Shown in pieces: positions 31,147 to 32,346 of a stretch of DNA of 32,346 nt. Within the stretch, counting starts at the first letter, position 1. Every line of letters begins with the position of its first letter. The stretch is from Streptomyces odonnellii. Lineage in GTDB: Bacteria > Actinomycetota > Actinomycetes > Streptomycetales > Streptomycetaceae. The position numbers and the translations under genes were made by a program. The stretch lies in assembly GCF_000981895.1 (NCBI RefSeq), contig NZ_LATD01000076.1, forward strand, positions 1-32,346. The letters run 5' to 3'. The notes below the pieces were generated by a model. It ran no database searches. It was not told where the DNA came from and worked only from the letters and a program-made list of their open reading frames with translations.

Positions 31147-32346
31147 GGGCGGCCGAGAGCCGGTCCAGGGCCGTCTGCGCTTCCCCGGGAGCCGTGGTCG
31201 AACCCGCCATGAAGGCGAAGGCCAGCAGCCGGCCCCGGGCGTCGACGACGGTGCCGGCCAGGGTGTTCACCCCGGTGAGCGTGCCCGTCTTGGCGCGTAC
31301 GAGTCCGGCCGCGGGGGCGGTGTTCTCGTACCGGCTCCGGAGAGTGCCGGTGAACCGGGCGATGGGCAGCCCGGTCAGCACGGGTCGCAGTTCGGGGTGG
31401 TCCGGGTCGGCCGCGCGCGCCAGCAGCGCGGTGAGCAGCGCGGCGCTGGCCCTGTCCTTGCGGTCCAGGCCGCTGCCGTCGGCGAAGCGGGCTCCGGTGA
31501 GCGGCAGGCCGAGCTTGCCGAGCTGGGCGCGGACCGCCCGGTCCCCGCCGTCGAAGCTGGCGGGCATGCCCAGGGCGATCGCGGTCTGCCGGGCGAGAGC
31601 CTCCGCGGTGTCGTTGTCGCTGTCGGTCAGGGTGCGTTCGACCAGGGCGGAGAGCGGCTGGGAGTAGGTGCGCGCGAGGAGCTTGGAGTCCTTGGGGGCC
31701 CTGGCCTCGGTGGGGGCCGCGGTCGTACGGATGCCCCGCTCGCGCAGCAGTTCGGCGAATTCGCGGGCCGCGGCGCCCGCGGGATCGCCGCCGCGGAGCG
31801 CGGGTCCGCGGGTGGAGTCGTCGAGGCGGGCCTGCCCGGTCATCAGCGCGGTGACGGGGGCGATGTTGTCGTTGGGGCCGATGGGGTGCAGCTTGGGGCC
31901 CGAGTAGAGGGAGATGTCGTAGTGGAGCTCGGCCTTGGCGACCCCGCGGTCGCGCAGCGCGCGGGCGGTGTCGTCGGCGAGCGCGCCCAGACCGGTCCGG
32001 TCGAGGGTGGAGTCCCCGCCGCCGACGAGGGTGAGCCGTGTGGCGTCCGGCGAGGCCCGGACCGTGGTGGCGATGCGGTGGTCGGGGCCGAGGGCGGAGA
32101 GCGCGGCCACCGTGGTCGCGATCTTCACGGTGGAGGCGGGGGTCATCGGGGTGTCCGCGGCCCTTCCGTACAGCGGCTCGCCGGTGGCGGCGTCGACGAC
32201 CGAGGCGCTGCGCAGCCGGCCGAGGTCCTTGTTGTCGAGCAGCGGCCCGAGCTTCTCCTTGAGGTCCTCGGACAGTTCGGCGGGCTCGGCGGCCGGGGCG
32301 GTGAGCGCGGAGAGCACCCCGGGGGCGCTGGGGGCGGGTGCGGGCG
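31136..32346 (-). CDS. dacB: D-alanyl-D-alanine carboxypeptidase/endopeptidase, PBP4 (S13) family, N-terminus outside window
   Basis: At least 400 codons are visible. The 5' end, including the expected signal peptide, is cut by the right edge. The three penicillin-binding motifs are present: SxxK in MTPASTVKIATTVAAL, SDN in TDSDNDTAEALARQTAIALG, and KTG in VRAKTGTLTGVNTLAG. GGGDSTLDRTGLGALADDTARALRDRGV and LHYDISLYSGPKLHPIGPND belong to the inserted domain of class C PBPs. It trims or opens cross-linked peptidoglycan outside the membrane. The stop codon region is duplicated (31123-31146). The C-terminus ends soon after the last motif block, as is usual for the family. Confidence 0.94.
   Translation of the reverse strand, partial: PAPAPSAPGVLSALTAPAAEPAELSEDLKEKLGPLLDNKDLGRLRSASVVDAATGEPLYGRAADTPMTPASTVKIATTVAALSALGPDHRIATTVRASPDATRLTLVGGGDSTLDRTGLGALADDTARALRDRGVAKAELHYDISLYSGPKLHPIGPNDNIAPVTALMTGQARLDDSTRGPALRGGDPAGAAAREFAELLRERGIRTTAAPTEARAPKDSKLLARTYSQPLSALVERTLTDSDNDTAEALARQTAIALGMPASFDGGDRAVRAQLGKLGLPLTGARFADGSGLDRKDRASAALLTALLARAADPDHPELRPVLTGLPIARFTGTLRSRYENTAPAAGLVRAKTGTLTGVNTLAGTVVDARGRLLAFAFMAGSTTAPGEAQTALDRLSAALIR

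Overview
The window looks like a chromosomal core segment of a Streptomyces or close actinomycete. GC content is very high, codon third positions are almost always G or C, several genes start with GTG or TTG, and many promoters appear leaderless with a TAnnnT -10 box 6-7 nt before the start codon. There is a DtxR/DmdR1-type iron box, and the gene sets (tlyA-nadK-recN; folP/folB/folK-folE-ftsH-hpt-tilS-dacB) are typical of the genus. I see no prophage, CRISPR array, tRNA or biosynthetic gene cluster.

Layout. 1-572: the 3' end of a 23S rRNA gene, the 5S rRNA gene and a strong rrn terminator. 615-4984: a large RDD-repeat/TPR protein, a DUF1015 protein and a NagD-like HAD phosphatase. 5082-6411: an iron-box-controlled orphan siderophore-type ABC ATPase, convergent with an SCP2-domain protein. 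6454-10420: a small unknown protein, then tlyA, nadK and recN. 10420-10615: a MITE-like element between the convergent recN and a two-component system (10615-12576). 12673-14947: a MidA/NDUFAF7-type methyltransferase followed by a stand-alone NuoD paralogue. 14964-15075: a terminator and a 17-bp minisatellite. 15065-16165: a coiled-coil membrane protein. 16331-20154: a glycine betaine/choline-type ABC importer split over a divergent promoter. 20255-21373: a membrane-anchored esterase. 21577-25289: folate and pterin genes. 25402-29319: ftsH, hpt and tilS. 29551-30678: a DUF2342 zinc-protease-like protein. 30754-30916: a second copy of the MITE. 31136-window end: a D-Ala-D-Ala carboxypeptidase cut by the right edge.

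How the genes work together. folP, folB and folK act in successive steps of dihydropteroate synthesis and folE supplies the first step. tilS, hpt and ftsH form the tRNA-modification/purine-salvage/quality-control block usual in Gram-positive bacteria. The most interesting pairing is the MidA-type methyltransferase directly upstream of a NuoD paralogue. In mitochondria the homologue NDUFAF7 methylates one arginine of the NuoD homologue NDUFS2, and that arginine is present here (R58). The quinone-site tyrosine of canonical NuoD is replaced by tryptophan (W81). The second notable feature is the pair of near-identical MITEs, one of which supplies the stop codons of both flanking convergent genes.
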